Shown: positions 52,176-61,740, numbered from the stretch's first letter. The stretch is 64,000 bases of DNA from Methanocorpusculum vombati (GCF_026891935.1 NZ_JAPTGC010000008.1:1-64000), one strand, 5' to 3'. The notes: generated by a model from the sequence alone, not told the origin. Made by a program: numbers and translations.

Positions 52176-53013
52176 GTTCCCCGGCGCACGTCGCAATATG
52201 TTTCCGGATGCTGATCCGGCACACCCACTCTTTTGGTATATTTTCCATACCGAAGTACAGTCCCGCAAGTCCTCCGGCAATTGCTGCAATCGTGTCCGTA
52301 TCCCCGCCAAGCGTTACCGCCCGCTCAATGCAGTCGCGAACGGATGCGGCCTGCCGGAAGCAGAAAAATGCACACCGGGTTGCTTCCACCGCGTCAACTG
52401 ACGGGATAAGGTCCCCGGTAAACAGATCCGTTCTCTCCGCGGCATTTCGTGCCGCTGCAAGGGCATCGTCCCGTTCTCCTCCCGCCAGCAGGACTGCCGC
52501 TGCGGCGGAGACCGCCGCGCAGCAATCTCCCGCCGCCGGGTCGAAGTGGGTGAACGCCGAGACCCGCCGCGCCTCGGCGGCTACGGTCCGGGGGTCGCAA
52601 ACCAGTCCTACCGGTAAGGTCCGCATGACGCTGCCGTTTGTCCTGCTCCCGAAGAGCGAGTCCACCGCCCGGACCGCTGCTTCCGGATTGCATCCCTGTT
52701 CCAGCAGGGTACAGAGTGTTTTCGTGGTTCTGCCGAATGTTGCCGGGTTGCGTCTGACCGTCTCTGTCATGCGCAGAAGAAATGCATCCCGATCAAACAT
52801 CCCGCAGGAGAGATATGTCCGAAGCAGGGCAAGCGTCATCATCGTGTCGTCCGTTACCGCACCGGCTGCAAGACCAAACCGTCCTCCGCCTGCAACCGGC
52901 AGGTTGCAGCGTACTGCAGGTCTCATTCCTTCATAGGTGAGACCGACCGCATCACCCGCCGCCGCTCCGAACAGTCCTCCGAAGATCCTTTCCTTCTCAG
53001 ATATAAACGTCAT
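52141..53013 (-). CDS. ADP-ribosylglycohydrolase family protein
   Basis: A 290-residue protein with the two-magnesium site of ADP-ribosylglycohydrolases: AVTDDTMMTLA (near residue 55) and GGDTDTIAA near 240. These enzymes remove ADP-ribose from arginine or other acceptors. The ATG at 53013 (MTFISEKER) is preferred over the longer start 53025. Upstream the sequence ATATAAACGTCA that spans the start codon is repeated once at 53140-53160. Substrate unknown. Confidence 0.88.
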   Translation of the reverse strand: MTFISEKERIFGGLFGAAAGDAVGLTYEGMRPAVRCNLPVAGGGRFGLAAGAVTDDTMMTLALLRTYLSCGMFDRDAFLLRMTETVRRNPATFGRTTKTLCTLLEQGCNPEAAVRAVDSLFGSRTNGSVMRTLPVGLVCDPRTVAAEARRVSAFTHFDPAAGDCCAAVSAAAAVLLAGGERDDALAAARNAAERTDLFTGDLIPSVDAVEATRCAFFCFRQAASVRDCIERAVTLGGDTDTIAAIAGGLAGLYFGMENIPKEWVCRISIRKHIATCAGELTLARGAARQV

Positions 53014-53160
53014 CCAAAGCCTCATATGTGGGTGTTGTCTCGTCCGGAAAATATGCGGGTCGCACGGGTTCTTTTGGAAATCCGCGTGTGTATCTGCCGT
53101 AACCGGGCCGTGCTACAGTGTGTCCGATCCGGATTTTTCTTCTCAGATATAAACGTCACC
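52993..53160. repeat. 20-bp direct repeat around the ADP-ribosylglycohydrolase start
   Basis: CTTCTCAGATATAAACGTCA occurs at about 52993-53012 and again at about 53139-53158, 146 bp apart. The first copy encodes the first residues of the gene; the second is non-coding and could be a duplicated start region or promoter fragment. Nothing else is seen in the 200-bp gap 53014-53227. Confidence 0.7.
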
Positions 53161-53227
53161 AATAACCTATATCTGTAAATGAACAGACAAATGTAAGTAA
53201 TCTTTTGATACGAGGTGTTTTGAAAAT

Positions 53228-53491
53228 ATGCAGAAAGAAGAGTTGCTCCACTTACATATGCTAATGGTTCAGATTAAGAAATATTATGAGTCCGTATCCG
53301 GAAACACGGTTTCGACGACCGAGTATGATGCAATGCAGATATCCCCCATCCATATTCATAAAAATAAAAACCTTCACCGTGTTGCTCTTCTCACACTCGG
53401 CAACGAGATCGTTACGGAGATGAACGCCCACAAAAAGCCCCAGACCTCCTTCCCTCAGGACTCCGGCGCCAGCGTCATTGCAGAACACTAA
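53228..53491 (+). CDS. UPF0058 family protein
   Basis: An 87-residue protein of the archaeal UPF0058 family (KEELLHLHMLMVQIKKYYE, then YDAMQISPIHIHKNKNLHRVA). A histidine-rich helix suggests metal binding. No enzymatic role is established. It precedes elp3 by 15 bp, so it is probably in that operon. Confidence 0.86.
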   Translation: MQKEELLHLHMLMVQIKKYYESVSGNTVSTTEYDAMQISPIHIHKNKNLHRVALLTLGNEIVTEMNAHKKPQTSFPQDSGASVIAEH

Positions 53492-53506
53492 CTTTTTTCC
53501 TTATCT

Positions 53507-55072
53507 ATGGACGAGCATGCTATTCACCGGGAGATAATCTCCCTCATCTCTGCCTCGTCTTCTCCTGACATTCAGAGCATCAAGCTTTCCGTGTGCCGGA
53601 AGTACTCCCTTGATGCCATGCCGAAAAGTTCGGCAATTCTTGCGGCGGCAACCCCGGAGGAGTATGAGTCCGTCCGCCGCGTGCTTCAGGTAAAGCCAAC
53701 GCGGACCCTGTCCGGCGTTGCCCCGGTTGCTGTTATGACCTCGCCGTGTGCGTGCCCGCACGGGAAATGCCTGCCCTGTCCCGGCGGGCCGGATCATGAG
53801 TTCCGGTCGCCGCAGAGTTATACCGGCGAGGAACCGGCGGCTCTTCGTGCCCGGCAGAATGCGTATGATCCTTATCGTCAGGTCACTGCCCGACTTGGCC
53901 AGTTCAAACTGCTTGGTCATCATGTGGACAAAGCGGAACTGATCGTCATGGGAGGTACCATGACCGCACGCGAGCCTGCGTATCAGGAGTGGTTCGTTGC
54001 AGAATGCCTTCGCGGCATGAATGAGTTCTCCGGAACGCCGTCTGCGGCGCATCATAATCTTGCCGGGCTGATGACCGAGAATGAATCCTCTGCTGTCCGG
54101 TGTATTGCAACCACCTTTGAAACGAGGCCTGACTGGTGCCGCGAGGAGCACATCAACCGGATGCTTGATCTTGGCGTTACCAAAGTCGAGCTCGGGTTCC
54201 AGCACACCAACGATTCCCTGCTTGCGCTGAACAAGCGCGGTCACACTGTTGCCGACAGTGTGGAAGCTAACCGTCTCCTGCGCGATGCCGGGATCAAAGT
54301 GGGATTTCATGTTATGCCGAATCTCTACGGCAGCAGCATCCCGCTTGATCGGGAAATGTTTGATACGCTCTTCACGGATCCTCGGTTCTGTCCCGATTTT
54401 CTGAAGATCTATCCGACGCTGGTAACTCCCGGTGCGGAGCTCGAGGAGCTTTGGAAAACGGGGGAGTATGCAACCTACAACGAGGATGACCTCGTTGATC
54501 TTCTCGCCTACGCCAAGGAACGGCTGCCTGAGTATGTTAGACTTCAGCGGATTCAGCGCGATATCCCGGCAAAACTCATCGTGTCCGGGTCTATTCACGG
54601 TCACATCCGTCAGATGGCGCAGAAGCGTCTTGCTGAGCAGGGAAAACAGTGCCGCTGCATTCGATGCCGCGAGATCGGAAGGCGGCCAAGTCATGCGTCC
54701 GTTGAAGAGAAAACGCTCACCTATGAGTGCTGCGGCGGGACCGAACAGTTCCTTTCCACCGTTGCCGGGGACGCCTTGATAGGGTTTGTGCGTCTGCGGT
54801 TTCCGGGGAGTGTCTTCCGCGCAGAACTTGACGGTGCGGCGCTTGTCCGTGAACTGCACGTTTACGGCAGTATTGTGCCGCTTGGTGAGCATGGTGAGGG
54901 TGAGGACCGCCAGCACCGTTCCTATGGTAGGAACTTGCTTTCCCGTGCCGAAGATACCGCCCGCAATGCTGGGTATGACAAGGTCGCGGTTATGAGTGGT
55001 GTCGGCGTTCGGCCCTACTATCGCAAACAGGGATATGTGCGGACAGGCCCATATATGATCAAGATGTTATGA
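53507..55072 (+). CDS. elp3: tRNA uridine-34 modifying enzyme Elp3
   Basis: A 521-residue radical SAM plus acetyltransferase enzyme that builds the C5 side chain of wobble uridine in tRNA. The Fe-S cysteines are C83, C88 and C91 in CPHGKCLPC (an additional C81 is near). The C-terminal GNAT domain has GVRPYYRKQGYVRTGPY. Archaeal Elp3 works alone without the eukaryotic Elongator subunits. It overlaps priS by 4 bp. Confidence 0.95.
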   Translation: MDEHAIHREIISLISASSSPDIQSIKLSVCRKYSLDAMPKSSAILAAATPEEYESVRRVLQVKPTRTLSGVAPVAVMTSPCACPHGKCLPCPGGPDHEFRSPQSYTGEEPAALRARQNAYDPYRQVTARLGQFKLLGHHVDKAELIVMGGTMTAREPAYQEWFVAECLRGMNEFSGTPSAAHHNLAGLMTENESSAVRCIATTFETRPDWCREEHINRMLDLGVTKVELGFQHTNDSLLALNKRGHTVADSVEANRLLRDAGIKVGFHVMPNLYGSSIPLDREMFDTLFTDPRFCPDFLKIYPTLVTPGAELEELWKTGEYATYNEDDLVDLLAYAKERLPEYVRLQRIQRDIPAKLIVSGSIHGHIRQMAQKRLAEQGKQCRCIRCREIGRRPSHASVEEKTLTYECCGGTEQFLSTVAGDALIGFVRLRFPGSVFRAELDGAALVRELHVYGSIVPLGEHGEGEDRQHRSYGRNLLSRAEDTARNAGYDKVAVMSGVGVRPYYRKQGYVRTGPYMIKML

Positions 55073-56214
55073 AGCCGGCCACCTATGAGTTCCTCAGGCA
55101 GCGGTTCTCTGCCTATTACAACGGAGATGTGCAGGGAGCCGGAGCCGTATATATTCCCGAGGCACTCACGGAGCGGGAATGGGGCTTCATTTTCTTTTCG
55201 AGCGGTGCAAAGGCGGCCGGTATGCGCCGTCACCTTTCCTTCAGTTCCCCTGAGGAGGTACACACCTATCTCAAAACCATGACTCCCGCGCATGTGTATT
55301 ATTCAACCGCCTACTACGCGCGTCCGGGAGCCGGGCAGATGAGCGACAAGGGGTGGCTGGGTGCAGATCTCATCTTTGATCTTGATGCAGATCACATTGT
55401 CCGGGGTCCGTATGATGTCATGCTTGCGCGGGTGAAGGAGGAGCTGTTCAAGCTTATTGATATGCTGACGGCGGAGCTTGGATTTTCGGAGCGTGATCTC
55501 CGCATCAATTTTTCCGGCGGTCGCGGCTATCATATCCATATTCCTACCCTTGCGGTCCGCGGCTGGGATAGTGCCGAGCGGCGTGAGCTGGTGAATTATG
55601 TGTCGGGAACCGGTCTGTCCGCAGAGAGTATGCTTGCAGGTCCGACGCGGGGCAAAGGCTGGCAGAAACGCTACCGCGCAGCCCTTCTTGCAGAGCTTGA
55701 CAGAATAGCGGCACTGGATAGTGAGGCGCAGACCGGGTACCTTACCGGTCTGAAGGGGGTCTCCGATAAGTTTGCCGCAGGATTTTTGAAAAATCTTGAT
55801 GCGACCCGTACAACCGCCGCCGCCATTCCGGAGAGGCTGCTGGAAAACAAGGTCATCCGGGCAATTGCAAATCCGGAGAACAAACCGTTTCAGGATCAGG
55901 TTCTCAGTCAGGCTGCCCAGGCCGATGAGCCGGTTACCACCGATATCAAGCGGCTCATCCGCCATCCCGGGTCTCTGCACGGGGGTTCCGGCATGCGGGT
56001 AACTCCGCTTGAGATAAGCGATCTTGCCGCGTTCGATCCGCTGATTGATGCTGTCGTTTTCGGTGAGCGGCAGGTAACGGTTGAGTGTTCCTTCCCGCTG
56101 TCGATGCCGATACTCGGAAACCGTTATGACCTTACCGCAGGTTCGAATACGGTCCCCGAAGCACTTGCGGTTTTTCTCTGCTGCCGCGGTATTGCCGAGA
56201 TCGGGGGGGTGTAA
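55069..56214 (+). CDS. priS: DNA primase small subunit
   Basis: A 381-residue AEP-fold primase with the catalytic acidic motif IFDLDADHI, the SGGRGYHIHIP motif and the C-terminal SLHGGSGMRVTPLE. It makes RNA/DNA primers with PriL in replication. It overlaps elp3 by ATGA and is followed directly by the GINS gene (stop and ATG adjacent), a normal archaeal pair. Confidence 0.95.
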   Translation: MKPATYEFLRQRFSAYYNGDVQGAGAVYIPEALTEREWGFIFFSSGAKAAGMRRHLSFSSPEEVHTYLKTMTPAHVYYSTAYYARPGAGQMSDKGWLGADLIFDLDADHIVRGPYDVMLARVKEELFKLIDMLTAELGFSERDLRINFSGGRGYHIHIPTLAVRGWDSAERRELVNYVSGTGLSAESMLAGPTRGKGWQKRYRAALLAELDRIAALDSEAQTGYLTGLKGVSDKFAAGFLKNLDATRTTAAAIPERLLENKVIRAIANPENKPFQDQVLSQAAQADEPVTTDIKRLIRHPGSLHGGSGMRVTPLEISDLAAFDPLIDAVVFGERQVTVECSFPLSMPILGNRYDLTAGSNTVPEALAVFLCCRGIAEIGGV

Positions 56215-56916
56215 ATGCCTGACCGCATCAGCATCTCGGAACTTCACGGGTATTTAATCGATGAGCGCAACAGCGGTTCCCTTACTGATATTCCTGCAAC
56301 GCTCTATGAGGAGGTGCACGCGGAACTCACCGCACTGACCGGTGAGGCGCGCAGTATGGGTGATCCGTTTGGTGAGGGGGTGCAGATTCTTTTGAAGGAG
56401 CGCGAGAGTCTGCGCGAGTACATCCGTGACCTCTATGCCGAACGTACCCGCAAAATCTTCTCGCTGGCCCTTGCCAAAGCAACCGGCGAAGAGATCAACC
56501 GCGATGAACTCCGCGCCATGGTTCCCGGGGAGCGTTCGCTCTATGAGGTTGTGGCTGACTCGGCCACCGCATGCAGAAAGGCTCTTCTTGATGGTAAACA
56601 GATAGTAGATACCACAACCGCATTCCACTTTACCCCGTCTGATGCAGGGCAGGTGGCAGATGAGCCGATTTTGGCTGATGCGGCATCGTTTGCGGACGCG
56701 CATGCAGATGAAGTGTTCCAGAACGGCAACGCCGATGCAGAAACTGCTCCCGAATCGTACCGCGTGATTATGGTACAAGAAAAAGTCGAGGAATTTCAGG
56801 ATTATAGCGGACGGTGCTATGCTCTTTCGCCAGGAGACATCGTTTCGCTGCCACAACCCATGGCAGAAATTCTTTGCAACCGCAACATAGCATTAAATAT
56901 CAGGCTTCGCAAATAA
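56215..56916 (+). CDS. GINS complex subunit
   Basis: A 233-residue GINS-family protein (Gins51-type). The N-terminal helical A-domain ([21 protein letters not shown]) and a C-terminal small beta B-domain ([20 protein letters not shown]) are separated by an acidic linker of about 70 residues. It joins Cdc45-like RecJ and MCM in the archaeal replisome. No gap to priS. Confidence 0.9.
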   Translation: MPDRISISELHGYLIDERNSGSLTDIPATLYEEVHAELTALTGEARSMGDPFGEGVQILLKERESLREYIRDLYAERTRKIFSLALAKATGEEINRDELRAMVPGERSLYEVVADSATACRKALLDGKQIVDTTTAFHFTPSDAGQVADEPILADAASFADAHADEVFQNGNADAETAPESYRVIMVQEKVEEFQDYSGRCYALSPGDIVSLPQPMAEILCNRNIALNIRLRK

Positions 56917-56957
56917 GTATGGTATTCGGTATCCTTGATTTAGAGGGGACAATATTC

Positions 56958-57236
56958 ATGAAAAAACCAGTAAAATTCAACACCTACTGCCCGTACTGCC
57001 GGAAGCACACCGAGCATGAGGTGGAAAAGGTAAAGAAGGGTAAGACAACCGGCCTCCACTGGATTGACCGGCAGAAGGCACGCCGCAGCTCCGTTGGAAA
57101 CCGTGGTAAATTCGGCAAGGTTCCGGGAGGAGACAAGCCGACCAAGAAGATCAACGTACGCTACCGGTGCAAGGAGTGCGGAAAGGCACACCTGAGAGCA
57201 GGATACCGCGCTGGCAAATTTGAACTTACGGAGTGA
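56958..57236 (+). CDS. rpl44e: 50S ribosomal protein L44e
   Basis: A 92-residue zinc protein, [19 protein letters not shown] and [16 protein letters not shown], with a GGDKPTKK turn. The ATG 56958 is preferred as the upstream frame (56814) runs antisense to GINS. S27e follows after 6 bp. Confidence 0.95.
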   Translation: MKKPVKFNTYCPYCRKHTEHEVEKVKKGKTTGLHWIDRQKARRSSVGNRGKFGKVPGGDKPTKKINVRYRCKECGKAHLRAGYRAGKFELTE

Positions 57237-57242
57237 GCAAGA

Positions 57243-57431
57243 ATGGTAAAAGCAACCCGCGATAACCGGAGCAAGTTTCTGAAGGTTAAGTGCCCCGACT
57301 GCGAGCATGAACAGCTCGTCTTCGAGAAGGCATCCTCAAAAGTTGAGTGTATCGTCTGCGGACGCATCCTTGCAGAGCCGACCGGCGGCAAGGCCGACAT
57401 CAAAGCTGATGTCGTTGCATCCTACGAATAA
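57243..57431 (+). CDS. rps27e: 30S ribosomal protein S27e
   Basis: A 62-residue zinc ribosomal protein: KCPDCEHEQLVFEKAS and CIVCGRIL. Length typical. It directly follows rpl44e and is followed after 17 bp by aif2a, a conserved archaeal order. Confidence 0.95.
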   Translation: MVKATRDNRSKFLKVKCPDCEHEQLVFEKASSKVECIVCGRILAEPTGGKADIKADVVASYE

Positions 57432-57448
57432 ATTCGGAAATATCATCA

Positions 57449-58222
57449 ATGAGTGAAAGAGACTGGCCAATTGAGGGGGAACTTGTCGTCTGTAGTGTTA
57501 CAGAGGTCAAGGACTTTGCGGCATTCGTTGCCCTGGATGAGTATGAAGGACGTCAGGGGTTAATCCCGATTGCGGAGATTGCCCGTGGATGGATCAAGTA
57601 CATCCGGGACTATATTCGTGAAGGACAGAAAGTTGTATGTAAGGTTCTTCATGTGGATGCATCCCGCGGCCACATCGATCTTTCCCTCAAGGATGTAAAT
57701 GAACACCAGCGCCGGGAGAAGATTCAGGACTGGAAGAACGAACAGAAGGCCCACAAGTGGATCGAGTTTGCTTCAAAGGACAGTGATGTTCCGGTCAAGG
57801 CAATTGAGGAGGCAATGTACAAGGAGTACTCCTCGCTCTACGGTGCGTTTGAGGACATCGCTGTGTATGGTGATGTAACTCTGGAAAAGTTCTCCCTGTC
57901 CGATGTCGCAAGAGCCGCGCTGGCGAAGGTCGCATCGGAAAATGTGAAAGTTCCCCGGGTTACGGTTTCCGCAATTCTGGAACTCACCTCCAATAAACCG
58001 GACGGAGTGAATGTGATTCGGCGTGCACTCCGTTCCGCCGAGCCCAAGGTTGACGGTGCCGAGATCGAGCTGTTGTATCTTGGTGCACCCAAATACCGGG
58101 TAAAGGTTGTTGCCCCTGATTACAAGACTGCGGAAAAAGCTCTGGAAAAAGCTGCGTCCGCTGCAATCGGGGTTATGGAGCGTGCCGAAGGTGCCGGGAA
58201 ACTGGTACGGAAACAGAAGTAA
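57449..58222 (+). CDS. eif2a: translation initiation factor aIF2 subunit alpha
   Basis: A 257-residue protein with an N-terminal S1 domain (GELVVCSVTEVKDFAAFVAL), a helical middle and a C-terminal alpha/beta domain (APKYRVKVVAPDYKTAEKAL). It binds aIF2 gamma and stabilises initiator tRNA. The partner gamma gene is 35 kb away in this window. The nop10 gene follows 11 bp later. Confidence 0.95.
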   Translation: MSERDWPIEGELVVCSVTEVKDFAAFVALDEYEGRQGLIPIAEIARGWIKYIRDYIREGQKVVCKVLHVDASRGHIDLSLKDVNEHQRREKIQDWKNEQKAHKWIEFASKDSDVPVKAIEEAMYKEYSSLYGAFEDIAVYGDVTLEKFSLSDVARAALAKVASENVKVPRVTVSAILELTSNKPDGVNVIRRALRSAEPKVDGAEIELLYLGAPKYRVKVVAPDYKTAEKALEKAASAAIGVMERAEGAGKLVRKQK

Positions 58223-58233
58223 CCGGGTGCGTT

Positions 58234-58395
58234 ATGACTGGTCATATCCGGCAGTGCCCGATTGATCACACCTATACTCTTTTGAAAGTTTGTCCGAAGT
58301 GCGGTGCTGCAACGGAGTCTGTGCATCCTGCCCGTTATTCGCCGCAGGACCGGTATGGGAAATTCCGGAGGGTGGTGCGCGAATGGAACCGGTGA
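58234..58395 (+). CDS. nop10: H/ACA RNP protein Nop10
   Basis: A 53-residue zinc protein, recognised by the pattern RQCPIDHTYTL with CPKCG, and ARYSPQDRYGKFRRVV. It pairs with Cbf5 in guide-RNA pseudouridylation of rRNA. The ATG at 58234 is 11 bp after aif2a, and its end overlaps the PAC2 gene by 13 bp. Cysteines at 8, 20 and 23 and a His at 12 complete the zinc site. Confidence 0.93.
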   Translation: MTGHIRQCPIDHTYTLLKVCPKCGAATESVHPARYSPQDRYGKFRRVVREWNR

Positions 58396-59141
58396 ATGTA
58401 CGCTGGTATGTGGAGGATGTTTCTGCACATTCTGCGCCGACGGCAATAGCCGGTCTTCCGGGCGTGGGACATGTGGGGAAGCTGGTGGTGGATCATCTGA
58501 TCCATGCGCTTTCCGCGGTGAAGGTTGCCGAGATTACTTCGACGCTGTTTCCTCCGCAGATGTATCTGGGGGAGGATGCGGTTCTTCGTCTGCCGCGCAA
58601 TGAGATCTTTTTTGTGCCGGGAACGGATGAACGTACTCCGGTGATTTTTCTTGCCGGTGATTGTCAGAGTACGAGCGCGGAGGGGCATTATACGCTTGCG
58701 GAAGGGTATCTGCGGGTGTTTGATCTTCTGGGCGTCCGCCGTATCTATACGCTGGGCGGGTACGGTGTCGGCCGTATGGTGGAACATCCCCGCGTGCTTT
58801 CGGCGCTTAGTTCTTCTTCGCTGAAGGAGGAGGTGCTTGCGGCCGGTGCGGTGGTGAGTCCGGAGGAGCCGGTGGGGGGTATTATCGGTGCTGCGGGTCT
58901 TCTTGTTACGCTCGGTCGTCTGCATGGTATGGAGGGTATTGCACTTCTCGGGGAGACGTCCGGGTATCTGGTGGATCCGGTGAGTTCAACGGCGGTGCTG
59001 GATGTGCTGGAGCGGCTGACCCGGATTCGTGCCGACCGGACGGAGCTGACGGATCTTGCGGAGCAGATGATGACCGAGGTTGCGGCAATTGCGAATGCTG
59101 CGATGCCGAAGTCTGCGGATGATCTCAGTTATATCGGGTGA
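58383..59141 (+). CDS. PAC2-family protein
   Basis: A 252-residue member of the PAC2 (proteasome assembly chaperone) family: AGLPGVGHVGKLVVDHL near the start, GTDERTPVIFLAGDCQ, YTLGGYGVGRM and ALLGETSGYL. Archaeal members may help 20S proteasome assembly, function not proven. ATG 58383 overlaps nop10 by 13 bp in another frame; third positions are G/T-biased as in the rest of this end. Confidence 0.9.
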   Translation: MEPVNVRWYVEDVSAHSAPTAIAGLPGVGHVGKLVVDHLIHALSAVKVAEITSTLFPPQMYLGEDAVLRLPRNEIFFVPGTDERTPVIFLAGDCQSTSAEGHYTLAEGYLRVFDLLGVRRIYTLGGYGVGRMVEHPRVLSALSSSSLKEEVLAAGAVVSPEEPVGGIIGAAGLLVTLGRLHGMEGIALLGETSGYLVDPVSSTAVLDVLERLTRIRADRTELTDLAEQMMTEVAAIANAAMPKSADDLSYIG

Positions 59142-59144
59142 GGT

Positions 59145-60263
59145 ATGCAGAGGAATACGGATCTTCATCTGCACTCACGTTTTTCGATGGCAACGTCTCC
59201 GGATATGCTGCCGGAGAATATTCTTGCCGGGTGCAGGGTCAAAGGCATCTCGGTTGTCGGCAGCGGCGATGCACTGCATCCTGAGTGGCGCAGGATGTGG
59301 GAGCCGTATCTGGAGAATGCGTTCGGGATTACGGTTGTGCCGCAGACGGAGGTTGAGGATTCTTCGCGCGTGCATCATGTGATTCTTGCGGAGACGTTTG
59401 ATCAGTTTGCTGAGTTGCAGGAGGTGTTTGCGCCTGCGTGCGGGCATCTGACGACTGCCGGCAGGCCGCATCTGCAGCTGAACGGGGAGGAGATTGCGTC
59501 TGCGGTGCATGCGGTTGGGGGGATGATTGGTCCTGCCCATGCGTTTACGCCGTGGACTTCGCTGTTTGCGGCATATGCTTCGCCTTCGGAGTGTTACGGG
59601 GAGGAGGGTTTTGAGTTCTGCGAGCTGGGTCTTTCGGCGGATTCCACGTATGGTGCGGGTATTGCGGAGTTTGCGGGTGTTCCGTTTCTGACGAATTCCG
59701 ATGCCCACAGTCCGACGCCGGTGAAGCTGGGCCGTGAGTTTACGCGGATGGAGGTTTCGGGTGATTCTCCCCGGGCGGTTCTTGCGGCGGTTTCTGCGGG
59801 TGCGGTTGTGCTGAATGCCGGGTTTTTCCCGGAGGAGGGGAAGTACAATCGTACGGCATGTACCCGCTGTTATGCGCAGTTTTCTCTTGCGGAGGCGGAG
59901 GCGCTGCACTGGCGGTGTCCGCACGATAAGGGAAGGATTAAGCTGGGTGTGCGTGAACGTGCGGAGCGGCTTTCTACTCTTTCTGTGCCGACGTTCCGTC
60001 CTCCGTATCTGAAGATGATTCCTCTCGGCGAGGTGATCGCCCGTGTGCTGGGTGCTTCGTCGCCGCATACGAAGAGGTGTGCGGCGCTGTACGGCAGGTT
60101 TATTGAGGCGTTTGATAATGAGATTGCGGTTCTGCTGGAGGTTCCGGAAGGGGATCTGGGTTCTGTTTCGCCGGAGGTTGCGGCAGCAGTGGTGAAGATG
60201 CGGGAGGGGCGCGTTACGCTGTTCCCCGGTGGCGGCGGCAGGTACGGGTCGTTTTCGTTCTGA
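59145..60263 (+). CDS. endoQ: endonuclease Q, deaminated-DNA repair
   Basis: A 372-residue PHP-domain nuclease: DLHLHSRFS (metal ligands D6, H8, H10), a second region HAFTPWTSLF, NSDAHSPT, and a zinc finger CTRCYAQF with HWRCPHDKG. EndoQ nicks DNA 5' of uracil, hypoxanthine and related lesions. It is 3 bp after PAC2, so linked to the translation cluster. Confidence 0.9.
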   Translation: MQRNTDLHLHSRFSMATSPDMLPENILAGCRVKGISVVGSGDALHPEWRRMWEPYLENAFGITVVPQTEVEDSSRVHHVILAETFDQFAELQEVFAPACGHLTTAGRPHLQLNGEEIASAVHAVGGMIGPAHAFTPWTSLFAAYASPSECYGEEGFEFCELGLSADSTYGAGIAEFAGVPFLTNSDAHSPTPVKLGREFTRMEVSGDSPRAVLAAVSAGAVVLNAGFFPEEGKYNRTACTRCYAQFSLAEAEALHWRCPHDKGRIKLGVRERAERLSTLSVPTFRPPYLKMIPLGEVIARVLGASSPHTKRCAALYGRFIEAFDNEIAVLLEVPEGDLGSVSPEVAAAVVKMREGRVTLFPGGGGRYGSFSF

Positions 60264-60290
60264 TATTTTTCCGGTGCTGCAAAGAAAGGT

Positions 60291-61124
60291 TCACTGTTTT
60301 GCGGTGAGTTCTGCTGCGATGCGTTCTTCGGCGATCCGGATGTATCCTTCGTCGATTTCAAATCCTACGAAGGGGATGCCAAGCCGGACGGCTGCAAGGG
60401 CGGTGCTGCCGATGCCCATGAAGGGGTCCATGATGAGGCGGCAGCGGTCGGTGCCGTGGTCGCGGATGCACATTACCGGCAGCTGGACCGGGAAGGTGGC
60501 GGGGTGGGGGCGTTCTTCGCGGATGGTTTCGTAGGGGATAAACCAAGTGTTGCCGCGGTCGCGGATGTCCTGTTTTTTCTGTACCCACCGGCGGATGTTG
60601 CTTTTGTCCTGGTACGGGACGCCGTTTGCGAGCCGGTTGATGGGTACGTTACCGGTTTTGGTGAAGTGGAAGATGAATTCGTGGCAGTCGTTGTGATACC
60701 GGCGGCTGTTGATCGGTTTGTAGTGGCCGATGGCGATGCCGTTTTCGGGGATTCCGGCGTTGTAGAATCTGCCCATGTCTTCTTTGGGGAGTGCGATGGA
60801 TTTTATCCAGTGGATCATGTTCTGGAGGATGAATCCGGATTTCCGGAATTCCATGGCGACGTCCATGGGAATCCAGGGGTCTTTGAGGCTGCCGCCGACG
60901 TTGAGGTACAGCGAGCCGTCTGCGGAGAGTACGCGTGCTGCGGCGCCGGCGACTTCGTTCATCCAGGCGAGGTATCCGTTGCGCGGGATGGTGTCGTCAT
61001 AGGTGGTGTAGAGTTTGCCGATGTTGTAGGGGGGTGAGGTGACGATGACGTCAACGGTTCCTGCGTTCATGCGGTTCATGCCGGTGATGCAGTCGCAGTG
61101 GTGGATGGTTCCCGGGTGTGTCAT
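60291..61124 (-). CDS. orphan site-specific DNA methyltransferase
   Basis: A 277-residue beta-class DNA methyltransferase: motif IV TSPPYN (residues 29-34) precedes motif [10 protein letters not shown] near the C-terminus. The S-P-P-Y form fits cytosine N4 methylation best; adenine N6 cannot be excluded. No restriction endonuclease is next to it. The start overlaps the FKBP gene by 4 bp (ATGA). Converges with endoQ. Confidence 0.88.
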   Translation of the reverse strand: MTHPGTIHHCDCITGMNRMNAGTVDVIVTSPPYNIGKLYTTYDDTIPRNGYLAWMNEVAGAAARVLSADGSLYLNVGGSLKDPWIPMDVAMEFRKSGFILQNMIHWIKSIALPKEDMGRFYNAGIPENGIAIGHYKPINSRRYHNDCHEFIFHFTKTGNVPINRLANGVPYQDKSNIRRWVQKKQDIRDRGNTWFIPYETIREERPHPATFPVQLPVMCIRDHGTDRCRLIMDPFMGIGSTALAAVRLGIPFVGFEIDEGYIRIAEERIAAELTAKQ

Positions 61125-61552
61125 GGTGAGAGGATTTTTTCTATGGTGATTTCGTAGGTGATGGTTTCGCCGGCAAGCGGGTGGTTGGCGTCTACGGTGA
61201 TGCTTTTGTCGGTTGTGCTGACTACGGTGACAAGGCAGGGTTTTTTCAGGACTTCGATTCGGATGATCTCGCCCGGTGCCGGGTCGTGTTCGAGGCTGAG
61301 TTTATGCCGTTTGATGGTGACGACGAGTTTTTTGTGGTATTTTCCGTAGGCTTTTTCCGGCGGCAGTGTGACCGTGACGGTTTCTCCTTCGGATTTTCCG
61401 ATGAGGGCTTCTTCAAATGCCGGGTTGATCTGTTTTTTTCCCAGGGTTATCTGTACCGGTGTGCCGGAACGGGTGTTTTCAAAGATTTCCCCGTCGGGGC
61501 GGCGGCTGGTGAAGTGGAGAAGAAGTGTGCTTTCGGCAGTGACACCGGTCAT
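61121..61552 (-). CDS. FKBP-type peptidyl-prolyl isomerase (SlyD-like)
   Basis: A 143-residue protein: FKBP core ([33 protein letters not shown]) with an insert-in-flap domain and the SlyD-type segment [18 protein letters not shown]. It speeds proline isomerisation or acts as chaperone. ATG 61552 is chosen; the frame remains open upstream to 61798 and into the broken HTH gene, probably by chance. Its stop overlaps the methyltransferase start. Confidence 0.9.
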   Translation of the reverse strand: MTGVTAESTLLLHFTSRRPDGEIFENTRSGTPVQITLGKKQINPAFEEALIGKSEGETVTVTLPPEKAYGKYHKKLVVTIKRHKLSLEHDPAPGEIIRIEVLKKPCLVTVVSTTDKSITVDANHPLAGETITYEITIEKILSP

Positions 61553-61740
61553 GGTTATTCTGTATGTCGGGGATGGTACATTAGGATTTGTCCGGGACCT
61601 GTTGCGTTGTGCGTGGGGAGGGTGAGATGAGCCGCTTGAGATTCGTACGGTTCTGACGTGCGAATCTGCGGCAGTTTTCTTCTTTTTCCGTTTCTGCCAG
61701 CAGTTTCCCCCAAAAAAAGGATGTGGGTCAGAGCCGGAGT

